Positions 17,857-29,370 of a stretch of DNA of 64,000 nt are shown here, one piece after another. Positions within the stretch are counted from its first letter, which is position 1, and every line of letters starts with the position of its first letter. The position numbers and the translations under genes were made by a program. Origin of the DNA: an uncultured Naasia sp. GTDB taxonomy: Bacteria > Actinomycetota > Actinomycetes > Actinomycetales > Microbacteriaceae. The stretch is taken from positions 62,001-126,000 of the forward strand of contig CAJYYA010000010.1 of the NCBI GenBank assembly GCA_913778905.1, written 5' to 3'. The notes under the pieces are model-generated. The model made no database searches and was not told where the DNA came from. It saw only the letters and a program-made list of their open reading frames with translations.

Positions 17857-19266
17857 GTGAGCACCCTCCCCCCGAATCCCGCCGCCGGCGGATCCGCGGA
17901 AGACCCGCGCCAGCTGGACCCTCACCGTTTCGACGAGACCGGCGAGGTGATCCCGCCCACGTGGAGCGAGCTCCTCGGTGACGAGGGTGCTCGTGAACGG
18001 GCGACCGTTCCGGCGACCCAACCCACCTCGCGTCGGGAGCTGCGGGAACAGGAGGCAGCGCGGGCGAGCGCCAGGACCTCGCAGTTCTCCGCCGCAGCCC
18101 GGCCGTCCGCGCCTGTCGCCGCAGGCGGGGCCCGGGATCGGCGGGCGCCTCAGGTCGACCCGTCCGAGTACGGGTTCCCGTCCGACGCGCCGGTGAAGAA
18201 GAAGCGGCGCTGGGTGCCCTGGGTGGTGGCGCCTCTCGTGGTGATCCTCGTGATCGGCGGCGGCGGGATCGGAGCCGCGTTCCTGATCATGCCCGACTGG
18301 CCGAGCAGAGTACCCGCCTTGCTGGCCGGTCCCGAGGAGACCGACTACACGGGGTCGGGAACGGAGGAGGCCGTCATCGTCATCCGCGAGGGTGATATCG
18401 GCGAGGACGTGGCCCGCACGCTGGTCCAGGAGGGCGTCACCAAGAGCTTCAACTCGTTCTATGACCTGCTGCTCGCCGAGCCCGTGGAGTTCCAACCGGG
18501 TGCCTACCGCCTCAAGCTGCAGATGAGCGCCCAGTCCGCGCTCGATGCACTGAAGGATCCCGCGAACAAGATCGAGAACGAGGTCGTCCTGCCGGAGGGT
18601 GAGACGCTCGCCACCGCGATCCCGCTGCTCGCGGCGGCGCTCAAGGTCGACGTCTCGGAGGTGCAGGCCGCCGCCGACGACTACGGCTCCTACGGCCTGC
18701 CTGCCGAGGCGCGCAGCCTCGAGGGCTTCATCTTCCCGGCGACGTACCAGTTCGATCCGGGGACTACGCCGCGCGACGCGATCCAGACGATGGTGAACAG
18801 GTCGTTCCAAGCACTCGATCAGGCCGGGGTCGCCCCGGAGAACCGCTGGAAGACCGTCGTCCTCGCCTCGCTCATCCAGAAGGAGGCCGGGCTCCGCGAC
18901 GACTACTACAAGGTGTCGCGCGTGTTCCTCAACCGGCTGGACCAGGGCATGCTGCTGCAGTCCGACGCGACCGTCGCGTACGGCACGGGCAACACGCATC
19001 GCGTGACGACGACCGATGCCGAACGCGCCGACGCCAACAACCCCTACAACACCTACGTGCACGAGGGACTGCCCGTCGGGCCGATCTCGAACCCCGGCGA
19101 CCTTGCGATCGACGCCGCCATCCATCCGGCAGACGGCCCGTGGGTCTTCTTCGTGACCGTCAACCTCGATACGGGCGAAACCGTCTTCTCGGAGACCATC
19201 GAGCAGCACGAGGCTGCTGTGGACCAGTGGCTCGCGTGGATGGACGAGCACCCCGAATACCAGTGA
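17857..19266 (+). CDS. mltG: Endolytic murein transglycosylase MltG (YceG-like)
   Basis: 469 residues. A long cytoplasmic, polar N-terminus (about 1-112, including KKKRR at its end) leads to one membrane segment (about 114-139, [20 protein letters not shown]) and an extracytoplasmic YceG domain. The catalytic region [12 protein letters not shown] carries the conserved Glu, and the [12 protein letters not shown] and [11 protein letters not shown] motifs are intact. MltG cuts nascent glycan strands and so helps set their length. GTG start at 17857, three bases after ruvX. The stop overlaps the aroE start by one base. Confidence 0.93.
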   Translation: MSTLPPNPAAGGSAEDPRQLDPHRFDETGEVIPPTWSELLGDEGARERATVPATQPTSRRELREQEAARASARTSQFSAAARPSAPVAAGGARDRRAPQVDPSEYGFPSDAPVKKKRRWVPWVVAPLVVILVIGGGGIGAAFLIMPDWPSRVPALLAGPEETDYTGSGTEEAVIVIREGDIGEDVARTLVQEGVTKSFNSFYDLLLAEPVEFQPGAYRLKLQMSAQSALDALKDPANKIENEVVLPEGETLATAIPLLAAALKVDVSEVQAAADDYGSYGLPAEARSLEGFIFPATYQFDPGTTPRDAIQTMVNRSFQALDQAGVAPENRWKTVVLASLIQKEAGLRDDYYKVSRVFLNRLDQGMLLQSDATVAYGTGNTHRVTTTDAERADANNPYNTYVHEGLPVGPISNPGDLAIDAAIHPADGPWVFFVTVNLDTGETVFSETIEQHEAAVDQWLAWMDEHPEYQ

Positions 19267-20090
19267 TGGTCCGGCGTCTCGCGGTGCTCGGTTCTCCGAT
19301 CGAGCACTCCCTGTCGCCACGTCTGCACGGCGCGGCCTACGAAGTTCTCGGCCTGCCGTGGCAGTACGGGCGCCGGGAGATCGGGCGCGGGGGGCTCGAT
19401 GCGTTCCTCGGCTCACTGGGACCGGAGTGGCGCGGCCTGTCATTGACCATGCCGTTGAAGGACGAGGCCTTCGATCGAGCCGACGATCTGGACGACGCCG
19501 CTCGCGAGACCGGTGCCGTCAACACGCTGGTGCTCGGAGAGCGTCTACGCGGCTTGAACACCGATGTACCGGGCATCGTGGACGCGTTCGCCCAGCGCGG
19601 GGTCACGCCGGGAGAGCATGCAGTCCTCCTGGGTGCCGGAGCTACGGCCCGCTCCGTCGTGGTCGCGCTCGGGCGCATGGGGGTGACACGCATCGACGTG
19701 TTCGCGCGGCGCCCCGACGCGGCGACCCAGCTCGCGGACTACGCGGCCGAGCGCGGCATCGAGGCGACTGCGCTTTCGATGACGTCGACCATCGACGCGT
19801 CAGGGCTCGTGGTGTCGACCTTCCCCGGGGACGCCGAGCCGGAGCTTCCCCGTCTGCGACCGTCCGAGGCCGGCGAGCTCTTCGACGTCGCCTACAGCGA
19901 TTCGACGAGCCCGGTCCGGCGCTGGTGGCGGGATGCCGGAGGCTCCGCGCCGCGCGTGGACGGCCTCGACATGCTCATCGGTCAGGCACTGCGCCAGATC
20001 CGCGTCTTCGTGGGCGACGATATCGACGCCGAGCTACCGGACGAGGACGCCGTGCGACGAGCCATGCGGGCGGCTGTGGGAAGATCGTGA
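19266..20090 (+). CDS. aroE: Shikimate 5-dehydrogenase
   Basis: 274 residues; NADPH-dependent reduction of 3-dehydroshikimate to shikimate. [12 protein letters not shown] at the N-terminus binds substrate, LTMPLKDEA holds the catalytic Lys, LNTDVPG the conserved Asp, and [11 protein letters not shown] is the nucleotide-binding loop. The frame is open from 19140, but the ATG overlapping the mltG stop (TGATG) gives the conserved start. First gene of the aroE-aroC-aroK-aroB run. Confidence 0.95.
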   Translation: MVRRLAVLGSPIEHSLSPRLHGAAYEVLGLPWQYGRREIGRGGLDAFLGSLGPEWRGLSLTMPLKDEAFDRADDLDDAARETGAVNTLVLGERLRGLNTDVPGIVDAFAQRGVTPGEHAVLLGAGATARSVVVALGRMGVTRIDVFARRPDAATQLADYAAERGIEATALSMTSTIDASGLVVSTFPGDAEPELPRLRPSEAGELFDVAYSDSTSPVRRWWRDAGGSAPRVDGLDMLIGQALRQIRVFVGDDIDAELPDEDAVRRAMRAAVGRS

Positions 20091-20092
20091 CC

Positions 20093-21292
20093 ATGCTTCG
20101 CTGGCTCACCGCAGGGGAATCGCACGGGCCCGAGCTCGTCGCGATCCTCGAGGGCCTCCCCGCCGGGGTGCCCGTCTCGCTCGACCTCATCCGTGACGAC
20201 CTCGCTCGTCGACGCCTCGGCTACGGCCGTGGATCCCGCCAGAAGTTCGAGCAGGACGTGCTCGACATCTCCGGCGGCGTCGTGCACGGTCGCAGCATCG
20301 GCAGCCCGCTCGCTCTGCGCGTGGGCAACACCGAGTGGCCCAAGTGGCAAGAGGTCATGAGCATCGAGCCCGTCGAATTGACGGAGCGCTCGCGTGGCCG
20401 CGGTGCGCCGCTCACCCGCCCGCGCCCCGGGCACGCCGATCTGACGGGCATGCAGAAGTACGCGTTCGACGAGGCGCGTCCGGTCCTGGAGCGCGCGAGC
20501 GCCCGCGAGACCGCAGCCCGCGTCGCTCTCGGTGCTGTCGCCAAGTCGTTCCTCTCTGAGCTGGGCGTCGAATTGATCAGCCACACCCGCTCCATCGGGC
20601 CCGTCGAGGTGCCCGAGGACGCGCCTCTGCCGACGCTCGCCGATCTCGCGACCGTCGATGCGGATCCGTTGCGTTGCTTCGATTCGTCCACCTCGGAGCG
20701 CATGGTCGCCGAGGTCGACGACGCGAAGCGCGACGGCGACACCCTCGGCGGGGTCGTCGAGGTCCTCGCGTACAACATGCCTCCCGGGGTGGGTTCCTAC
20801 GTGCACGGCGATCGTCGACTCGACGCGCAGCTGGCCGGAGCCCTGATGGGGATTCAGGCCATCAAGGGCGTCCAGGTCGGCGACGGCTTCGTCACCGCGT
20901 CGCGTCGCGGATCCGTCGCGCACGACGAGCTCGTGGTCGGGGCCGACGGCATCTCGCGGGTCAGCGACCGCGCGGGCGGTATCGAGGGTGGCATGACGAC
21001 GGGCACGGTGCTCCGGGTCAGTGCCGCGATGAAGCCCATCTCCACCGTTCCCCGCGCCCTGCGAACCGTGGACGTCGCGACCGGCGAAGCCGCGTCCGCA
21101 CACCACCAGCGCTCCGACACCTGCGCGGTCCCCGCGGCCGGTGTCGTCGCAGAGGCCATGGTCGCTCTCGTGCTCGCCACGGCGATCCTCGAGAAATTCG
21201 GCGGCGACTCGGTCGGCGAGACGAGACGCAACATCGAGTCCTACCTGGCCGCGATCCCCGAGACCCTGCGCACGACCGCGCAGCGCCCGTGA
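20093..21292 (+). CDS. aroC: Chorismate synthase
   Basis: 399 residues; FMN-dependent conversion of EPSP to chorismate, the last shikimate step. Signatures: [13 protein letters not shown] with the catalytic His, the [11 protein letters not shown] stretch, [20 protein letters not shown], and the C-terminal [15 protein letters not shown]. It starts at ATG 20093, two bases after aroE ends, and overlaps aroK by four bases. Confidence 0.97.
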   Translation: MLRWLTAGESHGPELVAILEGLPAGVPVSLDLIRDDLARRRLGYGRGSRQKFEQDVLDISGGVVHGRSIGSPLALRVGNTEWPKWQEVMSIEPVELTERSRGRGAPLTRPRPGHADLTGMQKYAFDEARPVLERASARETAARVALGAVAKSFLSELGVELISHTRSIGPVEVPEDAPLPTLADLATVDADPLRCFDSSTSERMVAEVDDAKRDGDTLGGVVEVLAYNMPPGVGSYVHGDRRLDAQLAGALMGIQAIKGVQVGDGFVTASRRGSVAHDELVVGADGISRVSDRAGGIEGGMTTGTVLRVSAAMKPISTVPRALRTVDVATGEAASAHHQRSDTCAVPAAGVVAEAMVALVLATAILEKFGGDSVGETRRNIESYLAAIPETLRTTAQRP

Positions 21293-21816
21293 CCGCGGAG
21301 CAGGCCGCGCCGGCAGTTCCCGCCCTCGTCCTCATCGGGCCGCCCGGTGCGGGCAAGACCAAGTTGGGCAAGCGGGTCTCCGCGCTGACCGGGCTCCCGT
21401 TCACCGACACCGACAAGCGGATCGTCGCGCTGCACGGTCCGATCGCGGAGATCTTCGCCGAACACGGGGAATCCCATTTCCGGTCTCTGGAGCGGGAGCA
21501 GGTCGCGCTCGCTCTCGCGGGCGGCGGCATCGTCTCCCTGGGCGGGGGAGCGGTGCTCGACCCCCGCACCCAGGCGGATCTCGAGTCGCTGCCGGTCGCC
21601 CTCATCACCGTGTCGGCGAAAGCAGTCGCCCCGCGGATCACCGGCGCCAAGCGTCCGCTTCTCGCAGCGGGTGGCGTCGCGGCGTGGGAAACGCTCGTCG
21701 AGCAACGGCGTCACCTCTACGAACGACTCGCGTCCGCGACGTTCGACACCTCAGACATCCCCATGGACCGGGTCGCGCAACAGATCACGACCTGGCTGGA
21801 AGGCTTCGCCAGATGA
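21289..21816 (+). CDS. aroK: Shikimate kinase
   Basis: 175 residues; phosphorylates shikimate. Walker A is [18 protein letters not shown] holds the Mg-binding Asp; the shikimate-binding pattern FRSLEREQV is followed by [12 protein letters not shown]; the lid carries GAKRPLL. Length is normal (170-180). GTG start overlapping aroC by four bases and ending in ATGA overlap with aroB, so the four aro genes are coupled. Confidence 0.95.
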   Translation: MTAEQAAPAVPALVLIGPPGAGKTKLGKRVSALTGLPFTDTDKRIVALHGPIAEIFAEHGESHFRSLEREQVALALAGGGIVSLGGGAVLDPRTQADLESLPVALITVSAKAVAPRITGAKRPLLAAGGVAAWETLVEQRRHLYERLASATFDTSDIPMDRVAQQITTWLEGFAR

Positions 21817-22916
21817 CCACCCACCTCGCGCCTTCGGGCTCCGACATCACCCGCATCGCCGTCACCGGTGAGCATCCCTACGAGGTCCTCGTCGGACGCG
21901 GACTCGACGACGAGGTCGCGGCGGCGCTCGAGGGCGGTGTTCGCAAGGTGCTCCTGGTGCACGCGCCCACTCTCGGACGCCGGGCCGAGCAGCTGCGAGC
22001 CCACCTCCAGGAGAAGGACCTCGAGGTCCTCCTCGCCGAGATCCCCGACGGGGAGGGCGCCAAGCGCGTCGAGGTCGCCGCCTTCTGCTGGGGCATCCTC
22101 GGCCAGTCCGATTTCACCCGCAGCGACGCCGTCATCGGCATGGGCGGCGGTGCCGTCACCGACGTGGCCGGCTTCGTGGCGGCGACCTGGCTGCGCGGCG
22201 TGCGGCTCGTGCAGGTACCGACCTCGGTGCTCGGCATGGTCGACGCCTCGGTGGGCGGCAAGACGGGCATCAACACCGCCGAGGGCAAGAACCTCGTCGG
22301 CTCGTTCTACGCACCCTCGGCCGTGATCGCCGACCTCGACAACCTCGCGACGCTGCCGCGCAACGAGATCCTCGCCGGGTTCGCCGAGATCGCGAAGTGC
22401 GGGTTCATCGCGCGACCCGAGATCCTCGACCTCATCGAGGCGGATGTCGACGCGGTCACCGATCCGACGACCCCCGCGTTCCGTCGAGTGGTCGAGCTCT
22501 CGATCGAACTGAAGGCGGAGGTCGTGTCCGAGGACTTCGGCGAGAAGGGTCGCCGCGAGATCCTCAACTACGGTCACACGCTCGGCCATGCGGTCGAGCA
22601 CGCCGAGCGCTACCAGTGGCGTCACGGTGCCGCGGTGGCCATCGGCATGGTCTATGCAGCCGAGCTGGCGCGCCTCGTGGGCCGCCTCGACGATGCGACG
22701 GCCGACCGCCACCGGACCATCCTCGACTCGCTGAGCCTGCCCACGGCCTACCCGGCGGGTCGCTGGCAGACCCTGCTCGCCACGATGCGGCGCGACAAGA
22801 AGGCACGTGGCTCGATGCTGCGCTTCATCGTGCTCGACGGCCTCGCCAAGCCGACGGTCCTCCAGGGCCCCGAAGACCAGCTCCTCTTCGCCGCCTACCA
22901 GGAGCTCGCCTCCTAG
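21813..22916 (+). CDS. aroB: 3-dehydroquinate synthase
   Basis: 367 residues; cyclises DAHP to 3-dehydroquinate using NAD and a divalent metal. GMGGGAVTDVAGFVAATWLRG, the VPTSVLGMVDASVGGKTG motif, ILAGFAEIAKCG and the metal-binding NYGHTLGHAVEH are all present. ATGA overlap with aroK. Four bases after the stop begins a 60-bp hairpin repeat, which separates it from aroQ. Confidence 0.97.
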   Translation: MTTHLAPSGSDITRIAVTGEHPYEVLVGRGLDDEVAAALEGGVRKVLLVHAPTLGRRAEQLRAHLQEKDLEVLLAEIPDGEGAKRVEVAAFCWGILGQSDFTRSDAVIGMGGGAVTDVAGFVAATWLRGVRLVQVPTSVLGMVDASVGGKTGINTAEGKNLVGSFYAPSAVIADLDNLATLPRNEILAGFAEIAKCGFIARPEILDLIEADVDAVTDPTTPAFRRVVELSIELKAEVVSEDFGEKGRREILNYGHTLGHAVEHAERYQWRHGAAVAIGMVYAAELARLVGRLDDATADRHRTILDSLSLPTAYPAGRWQTLLATMRRDKKARGSMLRFIVLDGLAKPTVLQGPEDQLLFAAYQELAS

Positions 22917-22920
22917 TACA

Positions 22921-22980
22921 GGTATTCCGGCCGAAAGAGAACGTTGCGGCGTGCCAACTGAGCCGGAACACCCGTGCAAC
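22921..22980 (+). repeat. 60-bp hairpin repeat, copy 1 (aroB-aroQ)
   Basis: It matches 34461-34520 at 55 of 60 bases without gaps, in the same orientation. Terminal arms GGTATTCCGGC and GCCGGAACACC (22962-22972) can fold into an 11-bp stem with one A-C mismatch. An inner GTTG/CAAC helix (22943-22946 with 22955-22958) is also possible. It starts 5 nt after the aroB stop. There is no T tract and no coding potential. Confidence 0.85.
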
Positions 22981-22998
22981 CAGGGTTGCCAGGCTCTA

Positions 22999-23004
22999 TA
23001 GGGT
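22999..23004 (+). promoter_or_regulatory. aroQ -10 hexamer, probably leaderless
   Basis: TAGGGT (within TATAGGGT) lies 6 nt before the aroQ ATG and is followed only by a run of G. aroQ therefore probably has its own promoter rather than depending on the aroE-B unit. Confidence 0.45.
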
Positions 23005-23010
23005 GGGGGG

Positions 23011-23448
23011 ATGACGCGTGTGCTCGTCCTCAACGGTCCGAATCTGGGGCGGCTCGGCAGCCGTGAGCCGGAGATCTACGGATATCTCACGCTGAGTGAC
23101 GTCGCGACCACGCTCTCCGAGGACGCTTCCGAGGGCGTGGAGGTCGAGCTCAGGCAGACCGACGACGAGGGCGAGATGATCCGCTGGCTGCACGAAGCGG
23201 CCGATACGTCCTCTCCCGTCGTGCTGAATCCGGCTGCCTTCACCCACTACTCCTACGGGCTGCGCGACGCCGTCGCCGTGGTGGTGGGTGCGGGCGTGCC
23301 TGTCATCGAGATCCACCTGTCGAACCCGCACTCGCGCGAGGAGTTCCGCCATACGAGCGTCCTCTCCGGGGTCGCGACCGGAGTCATCGCGGGCTTGGGC
23401 ATCGACTCCTACCGTCTCGGTCTCGTCGCGGCGCTCCGCAGAGCCTGA
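23011..23448 (+). CDS. aroQ: Type II 3-dehydroquinate dehydratase
   Basis: 145 residues; dehydrates 3-dehydroquinate to 3-dehydroshikimate, the step between AroB and AroE. It has [18 protein letters not shown] (catalytic lid with Arg; Tyr), [15 protein letters not shown] and [17 protein letters not shown], diagnostic for the dodecameric type II enzyme. It stands apart from aroB, separated by the hairpin repeat and its own -10 element. With it, five of the seven shikimate steps are encoded here; DAHP synthase and EPSP synthase are elsewhere. Confidence 0.96.
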   Translation: MTRVLVLNGPNLGRLGSREPEIYGYLTLSDVATTLSEDASEGVEVELRQTDDEGEMIRWLHEAADTSSPVVLNPAAFTHYSYGLRDAVAVVVGAGVPVIEIHLSNPHSREEFRHTSVLSGVATGVIAGLGIDSYRLGLVAALRRA

Positions 23449-23501
23449 GCCGACGCGGGTCGACGGATCCGGTCGGATCGTGGGCCCGCGGGGGCATCCC
23501 G

Positions 23502-23507
23502 TACACT
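23502..23507 (+). promoter_or_regulatory. -10 hexamer of efp
   Basis: TACACT lies about 80 nt before the efp start, in the gap after aroQ. No clear -35 was seen. Confidence 0.35.
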
Positions 23508-23585
23508 CTTCTGGGCGCTCCGGACGGATCGACCATCGTGCGCTGCCGGCGCACCCGACTTCTCGCAACCGAATGGATCTCCTCC

Positions 23586-24149
23586 GTGGCCTCTACCGCT
23601 GACATCAAGAACGGCGTCGTCCTCAACATCGACGGCCAGCTGTGGAACGTGATCGAGTTCCAGCACGTCAAGCCGGGCAAGGGCGGTGCGTTCGTCCGCA
23701 CCAAGCTCAAGAACGTCGTCACGGGCAAGGTCGTCGACAAGACCTACAACGCCGGCGCGAAGATCGAGATCGAGAACGTCGACCGCCGCGACTACCAGTT
23801 CCTCTACCGCGACGGCGACTCCTTCGTCTTCATGGACACGTCGGACTACGACCAGATCAACGTTCCCAGCGCGGTCGTCGGCGACGCCGCCAACTTCCTG
23901 CTCGAGAACCAGAACGTCACGCTGGCCCTCAACAACGGCAACCCGTTGTACATCGACATGCCGGCCTCGGTCGTGCTCGAGATCACCTACACCGAGCCCG
24001 GCCTGCAGGGCGACCGCTCGAACGCCGGTACCAAGCCCGCGACCCTCGAGACGGGTTACGAGATGCAGGTCCCGCTGTTCGTCGGCATCAACACCAAGGT
24101 CAAGGTCGACACCCGCACGGGCGACTACCTCGGCCGCGTCACCGACTGA
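23586..24149 (+). CDS. efp: Translation elongation factor P
   Basis: 187 residues in three beta-barrel domains; relieves ribosome stalling at polyproline stretches. [20 protein letters not shown] opens domain I, and the tip loop [12 protein letters not shown] has Lys at the site that is modified in other bacteria. The C-terminal [17 protein letters not shown] motif is complete. The frame is open from 23538, but GTG 23586 gives the usual N-terminus. nusB starts three bases after its stop. Confidence 0.97.
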   Translation: MASTADIKNGVVLNIDGQLWNVIEFQHVKPGKGGAFVRTKLKNVVTGKVVDKTYNAGAKIEIENVDRRDYQFLYRDGDSFVFMDTSDYDQINVPSAVVGDAANFLLENQNVTLALNNGNPLYIDMPASVVLEITYTEPGLQGDRSNAGTKPATLETGYEMQVPLFVGINTKVKVDTRTGDYLGRVTD

Positions 24150-24152
24150 CCG

Positions 24153-24608
24153 GTGAGCGCACGCACCAAGGCCCGCAAGCGGGCCCTCGACCTGCTCTAC
24201 GCCGCCGACGTGCGGCACACGCCGGTCACCGAGCTGCTCGAGGCGGAAGCCAAGCGCGCGGCGGGGGAGCCCGACCGTCAGGCCAGCTGGCTCTACGCCC
24301 GCGAGATCGTCGACGGAGTCGTCGATCACAGCGTGGAGATCGATGACCTCATCGCCGAGAACGCGACCGGATGGACGATCCAGCGCATGCCCGCCGTCGA
24401 CCGGGCGCTGCTCCGCCTCGCGGTGTGGGAGATCGTGTACAACCCGGAGGTCCCCACCGCGGTCGCCATCGACGAGGCCGTCGAAGCGGCGAAGTCGCTG
24501 AGCACGGACGATTCCGCCAGCTTCGTACACGGGGTTCTGGCGGCCGTCGCGCGCGCGACCGGGGCGAACCACGCACCCACCGCCGGTTCGCCGAGCTCGG
24601 AGGACTGA
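24153..24608 (+). CDS. nusB: Transcription antitermination factor NusB
   Basis: 151-residue all-helical protein that binds boxA RNA with S10 during rRNA transcription. Signatures: RKRALDLLYAADVR near the N-terminus, ARRIV-like REIVDGV, then [15 protein letters not shown] and VAIDEAVEAAKSLSTDDSASFVHGVL. GTG start three bases after efp, so efp-nusB form one unit. The gap after it holds the pyr promoter and leader. Confidence 0.95.
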   Translation: MSARTKARKRALDLLYAADVRHTPVTELLEAEAKRAAGEPDRQASWLYAREIVDGVVDHSVEIDDLIAENATGWTIQRMPAVDRALLRLAVWEIVYNPEVPTAVAIDEAVEAAKSLSTDDSASFVHGVLAAVARATGANHAPTAGSPSSED

Positions 24609-24665
24609 GGGCCTCCCTCACGAGCGCGGTCCTCGCCCGTGAGCGACCCTCGCGTCGACACAGGC

Positions 24666-24671
24666 TAGGCT
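24666..24671 (+). promoter_or_regulatory. -10 hexamer of the pyr operon
   Basis: TAGGCT lies 63 nt before the pyrR GTG. A start about 6-8 nt downstream leaves a leader of roughly 55 nt that contains the complete PyrR hairpin. Confidence 0.45.
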
Positions 24672-24693
24672 GATCGGGCGAACGAACAAGACA

Positions 24694-26199
<1,506 letters not shown>

Positions 26200-26203
<4 letters not shown>

Positions 26204-27540
26204 CCCGCACACCGGACCGTCTCGCCGATCCTCGCACCGCGCATCCGATCATCGTTCGCGGAGCGCAGCTGTCGGACGGCGAGCGCACCGATATCCGGCT
26301 CGAGGGGGGCCGTGTCGTCGAGCTCGGCTCCTCCCTCGACGCCCGTGGAGCGGAGACGATCGACGCGGACGGCCTGATCGCCCTGCCGGGGCTCGTCGAC
26401 CTGCACACCCATCTGCGCCAGCCGGGCGGCGAAGGATCCGAGACCGTCCTCACGGGCACGCGCGCCGCAGCCAAGGGCGGCTTCACCGCCGTCAACGCCA
26501 TGGCCAACACCGACCCGGTCGCCGACACGGCGAGTGTCGTGGAACAGGTGCACGCCCTCGGCGTCGCGTCCGGATACGCGACTGTGCGCCCGATCGGTGC
26601 CGTGACCCGAGGCCTCCGAGGCGAGCAGCTCGCGGACATCGGAGCGATGGCCCGCTCGTCGGCCCGTGTCCGCGTGTTCAGCGACGACGGCATCTGCGTG
26701 TCGGATCCGCTGCTCATGCGCCGCGCGCTCGAATACATCCGCACCTTCGACGGCGTGCTCGCGCAGCACGCCCAGGAGCCGCGTCTCACCGAAGGGGCGC
26801 AGCTGAACGAGGGCGCCGTCAGCGCAGAGCTCGGCCTCGCCGGCTGGCCGGCTGTGGCGGAGGAGTCGATCATCGCCCGCGATGTGCTGCTGGCCGAGCA
26901 CACGGGCGCGCGCCTGCACGTGTGCCATCTGTCGACCGCGGGCAGCGTCGACGTCATCCGATGGGCGAAGAGCCGCGGCATCCGTGTCACCGCCGAGGTC
27001 ACGCCGCACCACCTGCTGCTCACCGATGAGGAGGCGCGCGGGTACGACGCCCGCTTCAAGGTCAACCCGCCTCTCCGCACCCAGGCCGACGTCGAGGCGG
27101 TGCGCGCCGGTCTCGCCGACGGCACCATCGACATCGTGGCGACCGACCACGCGCCCCACGGCGCCGACGCCAAGAGCTGCGAATGGAACGCCGCCGCGAA
27201 CGGCATGGTCGGTCTCGAGTCCGCGCTGTCGGTCGTGCAGTCGACGATGGTCGACACCGGGCTGATCGGCTGGACGGATGTGGAGCGCGTCCTCTCGATC
27301 GCTCCGGCGCGAATCGGCGACGTCACGGGTCATGGCGAGCCGATCGCCGTCGGATCCTCGGCGTCGATCACGCTCTTCGACCCCTCCGCCCGCATCGACT
27401 TCGGTGTCGAGCAGCTCGCGGGCAAGAGCAGGAACTCGCCGTACCTGGGCCGCAGTCTGCCCGGTGCGGTCCGGTGGACGTTCCACGGCGGCGTCGTGAC
27501 CGTCGCCGACGGCGCGCTCGTCGAGCTGGGGGAGAAGTGA
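26200..27540 (+). CDS. pyrC: Dihydroorotase, class I
   Basis: 446 residues; cyclises carbamoyl aspartate to dihydroorotate. The metal-binding [33 protein letters not shown] and [10 protein letters not shown] motifs are all in place, so it should be active (not a pseudo-DHOase). The frame extends upstream to 25798 within pyrB; GTG 26200 in the overlap is chosen. It overlaps the next gene by one base. Confidence 0.97.
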
Positions 27541-28058
27541 TGCCCCAGCTCGTCCCCACCCTGATCGTCGGAGCGGTCATCCTGCTCGCCTTCCTGGGCA
27601 TGTTCCTCGGCTACCGCGGCCGCCAGCGGCGTCAGGCGCAGTTCGGGAGACCGCTCCCGGTGCCGACGGAGCTCTCTCCGGCGCTCCATGAGCGCGAACT
27701 GTTCTACGTTGCCACCACGCTCCGCGATCAGCCCCTGGAGCGCGTCGCCGTCGCTGGACTCGGGATGCGTTCGCGAGCCCGGCTGACCGTGCACAGTGAG
27801 GGCGCCGTGCTGGAGCTGCGCGGGGTCGAACCCCTCTACATCCCCGTCGCCTCGGTGCAGACGATCGATCGCAGCACCATGGCCATCGATCGCGTCGTCG
27901 AGCGCGACGGGCTCGTGCGCATCGGTTGGCTGCTCGAGCGAACCCCGGTCGACACCTACCTCCGCGCGGGCACGCCCCCCGAGACCGAGGCCACGGTCGA
28001 GGCGCTCCATCCACTGCTGGGATGCGGCACCTCGGCCGGCGGTGCCACCCATGACTGA
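27540..28058 (+). CDS. PH-like domain membrane protein in the pyr operon
   Basis: 172 residues. One N-terminal membrane segment (about 5-24, [20 protein letters not shown]) with a basic YRGRQRRQ flank is followed by a beta-rich cytoplasmic domain with [23 protein letters not shown], resembling the PH-like family conserved between pyrC and carA in Actinobacteria (the position of Rv1382 in M. tuberculosis). Role unknown; conserved placement suggests a link to pyrimidine or arginine supply, but this is inference. The ATG shares one base with the pyrC stop. Confidence 0.8.
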   Translation: MPQLVPTLIVGAVILLAFLGMFLGYRGRQRRQAQFGRPLPVPTELSPALHERELFYVATTLRDQPLERVAVAGLGMRSRARLTVHSEGAVLELRGVEPLYIPVASVQTIDRSTMAIDRVVERDGLVRIGWLLERTPVDTYLRAGTPPETEATVEALHPLLGCGTSAGGATHD

Positions 28059-28098
28059 CACACAGACCCCGAAGACAGACCAAAAGGAGAAGAGCCAC

Positions 28099-29370
28099 GT
28101 GGCAAATCGTGAACCTGCCGTACTCGTCCTCGAGGACGGCCGGCGCTTCCGCGGACGCGGCTACGGCGCCATCGGCTCCACGATCGGAGAAGCGGTCTTC
28201 TCGACCGGGATGACCGGGTATCAGGAGACGCTGACCGATCCGTCCTACGCCGGCCAGATCGTGCTGCAGACCGCCCCGCACATCGGCAACACCGGCGTGA
28301 ACGACGAAGACCCCGAGTCGGCCCGCATCTGGGTGGCCGGCTACATCGTCCGCGACCCCTCCCGTGTGGTCTCGAACCACCGCGCCGCGCGCAGCCTCGA
28401 CGACGACCTCGTCGCTCAGGGCATCGTGGGCATCAGCGGCATCGACACCCGCGCGCTCACCCGGCACCTGCGTGACCGCGGCGCCATGCGCGCAGGCATC
28501 TTCTCGGGCGCCGAAGCCGCGCTCAGCGAGCAGGAACAGCTCGACCGCGTCCAGGCGGCCCCGGAGATGTCCGGCCAGAATCTGTCGGCCGAGGTGTCCA
28601 CACAGGAGACCTACACGCTCACGGCCGTCGGCAGCCGGGTCGGCTCCGTCGCGGTTCTCGACCTCGGCATCAAGTCGGCGACGCTGCGCGCTCTCGCCGA
28701 GCGCGGCTTCGACGTGCACGTCGTCCCGCAGTCGATCACGGTCGACGAGCTGTACGCGCTCGAGCCGAGCGCCGTCTTCTACAGCAACGGTCCCGGCGAC
28801 CCCTCGGCATCCGACCACCACGTCGAGTTGCTCCGCGAAGTCCTCACTCGTCGGACCCCGTTCTTCGGCATCTGCTTCGGCAATCAGCTGCTGGGCCGCG
28901 CCCTCGGATTCGGCACCTACAAGCTGCCGTTCGGTCATCGCGGGATCAACCAGCCGGTTCTCGACAAGCGCAGCGGTCGGGTCGAGATCACCGCCCAGAA
29001 CCACGGCTTCGCAGTCGACGCCCCGCTCGACGGGGTCGTCGAGACCCCCGCCGGCTTCGGTCGTGCCGAGGTCAGCCACGTCGGCCTCAACGACCAGGTC
29101 GTGGAGGGGCTCGCCTGCCTCGACATCCCGGCCTTCTCGGTGCAGTACCACCCCGAGGCCGCTGCCGGGCCGCACGACTCCGCATACCTCTTCGATCGCT
29201 TCCGCGAGATGGTGCTCGCCGCGCGCGAGTCGGTCGACGCTGCCATCGCTGTCGAGGCCGAACCCCGCGTCTCCCCAGACGCCACCACCCCGAGCGAGGG
29301 AGCGCGTGCCGCAGGCACCGTTCCGAATGCCGACGACTCATCCATCGCGACCTCCGGAGATCAGGCCTGA
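28099..29370 (+). CDS. carA: Carbamoyl-phosphate synthase small (glutaminase) subunit
   Basis: 423 residues; supplies ammonia from glutamine to CarB. The class I amidotransferase nucleophile is Cys259 in [10 protein letters not shown], with the HPEAAAG His/Glu pair. The N-terminal domain has [14 protein letters not shown]. The GTG at 28099 was chosen because AAAGGAG lies at ideal distance; an in-frame ATG at 28051 would add 16 residues. The last ~45 residues are a low-complexity Ala/Ser/Asp tail beyond the usual CarA end. It overlaps carB by one base. Confidence 0.95.
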   Translation: MANREPAVLVLEDGRRFRGRGYGAIGSTIGEAVFSTGMTGYQETLTDPSYAGQIVLQTAPHIGNTGVNDEDPESARIWVAGYIVRDPSRVVSNHRAARSLDDDLVAQGIVGISGIDTRALTRHLRDRGAMRAGIFSGAEAALSEQEQLDRVQAAPEMSGQNLSAEVSTQETYTLTAVGSRVGSVAVLDLGIKSATLRALAERGFDVHVVPQSITVDELYALEPSAVFYSNGPGDPSASDHHVELLREVLTRRTPFFGICFGNQLLGRALGFGTYKLPFGHRGINQPVLDKRSGRVEITAQNHGFAVDAPLDGVVETPAGFGRAEVSHVGLNDQVVEGLACLDIPAFSVQYHPEAAAGPHDSAYLFDRFREMVLAARESVDAAIAVEAEPRVSPDATTPSEGARAAGTVPNADDSSIATSGDQA

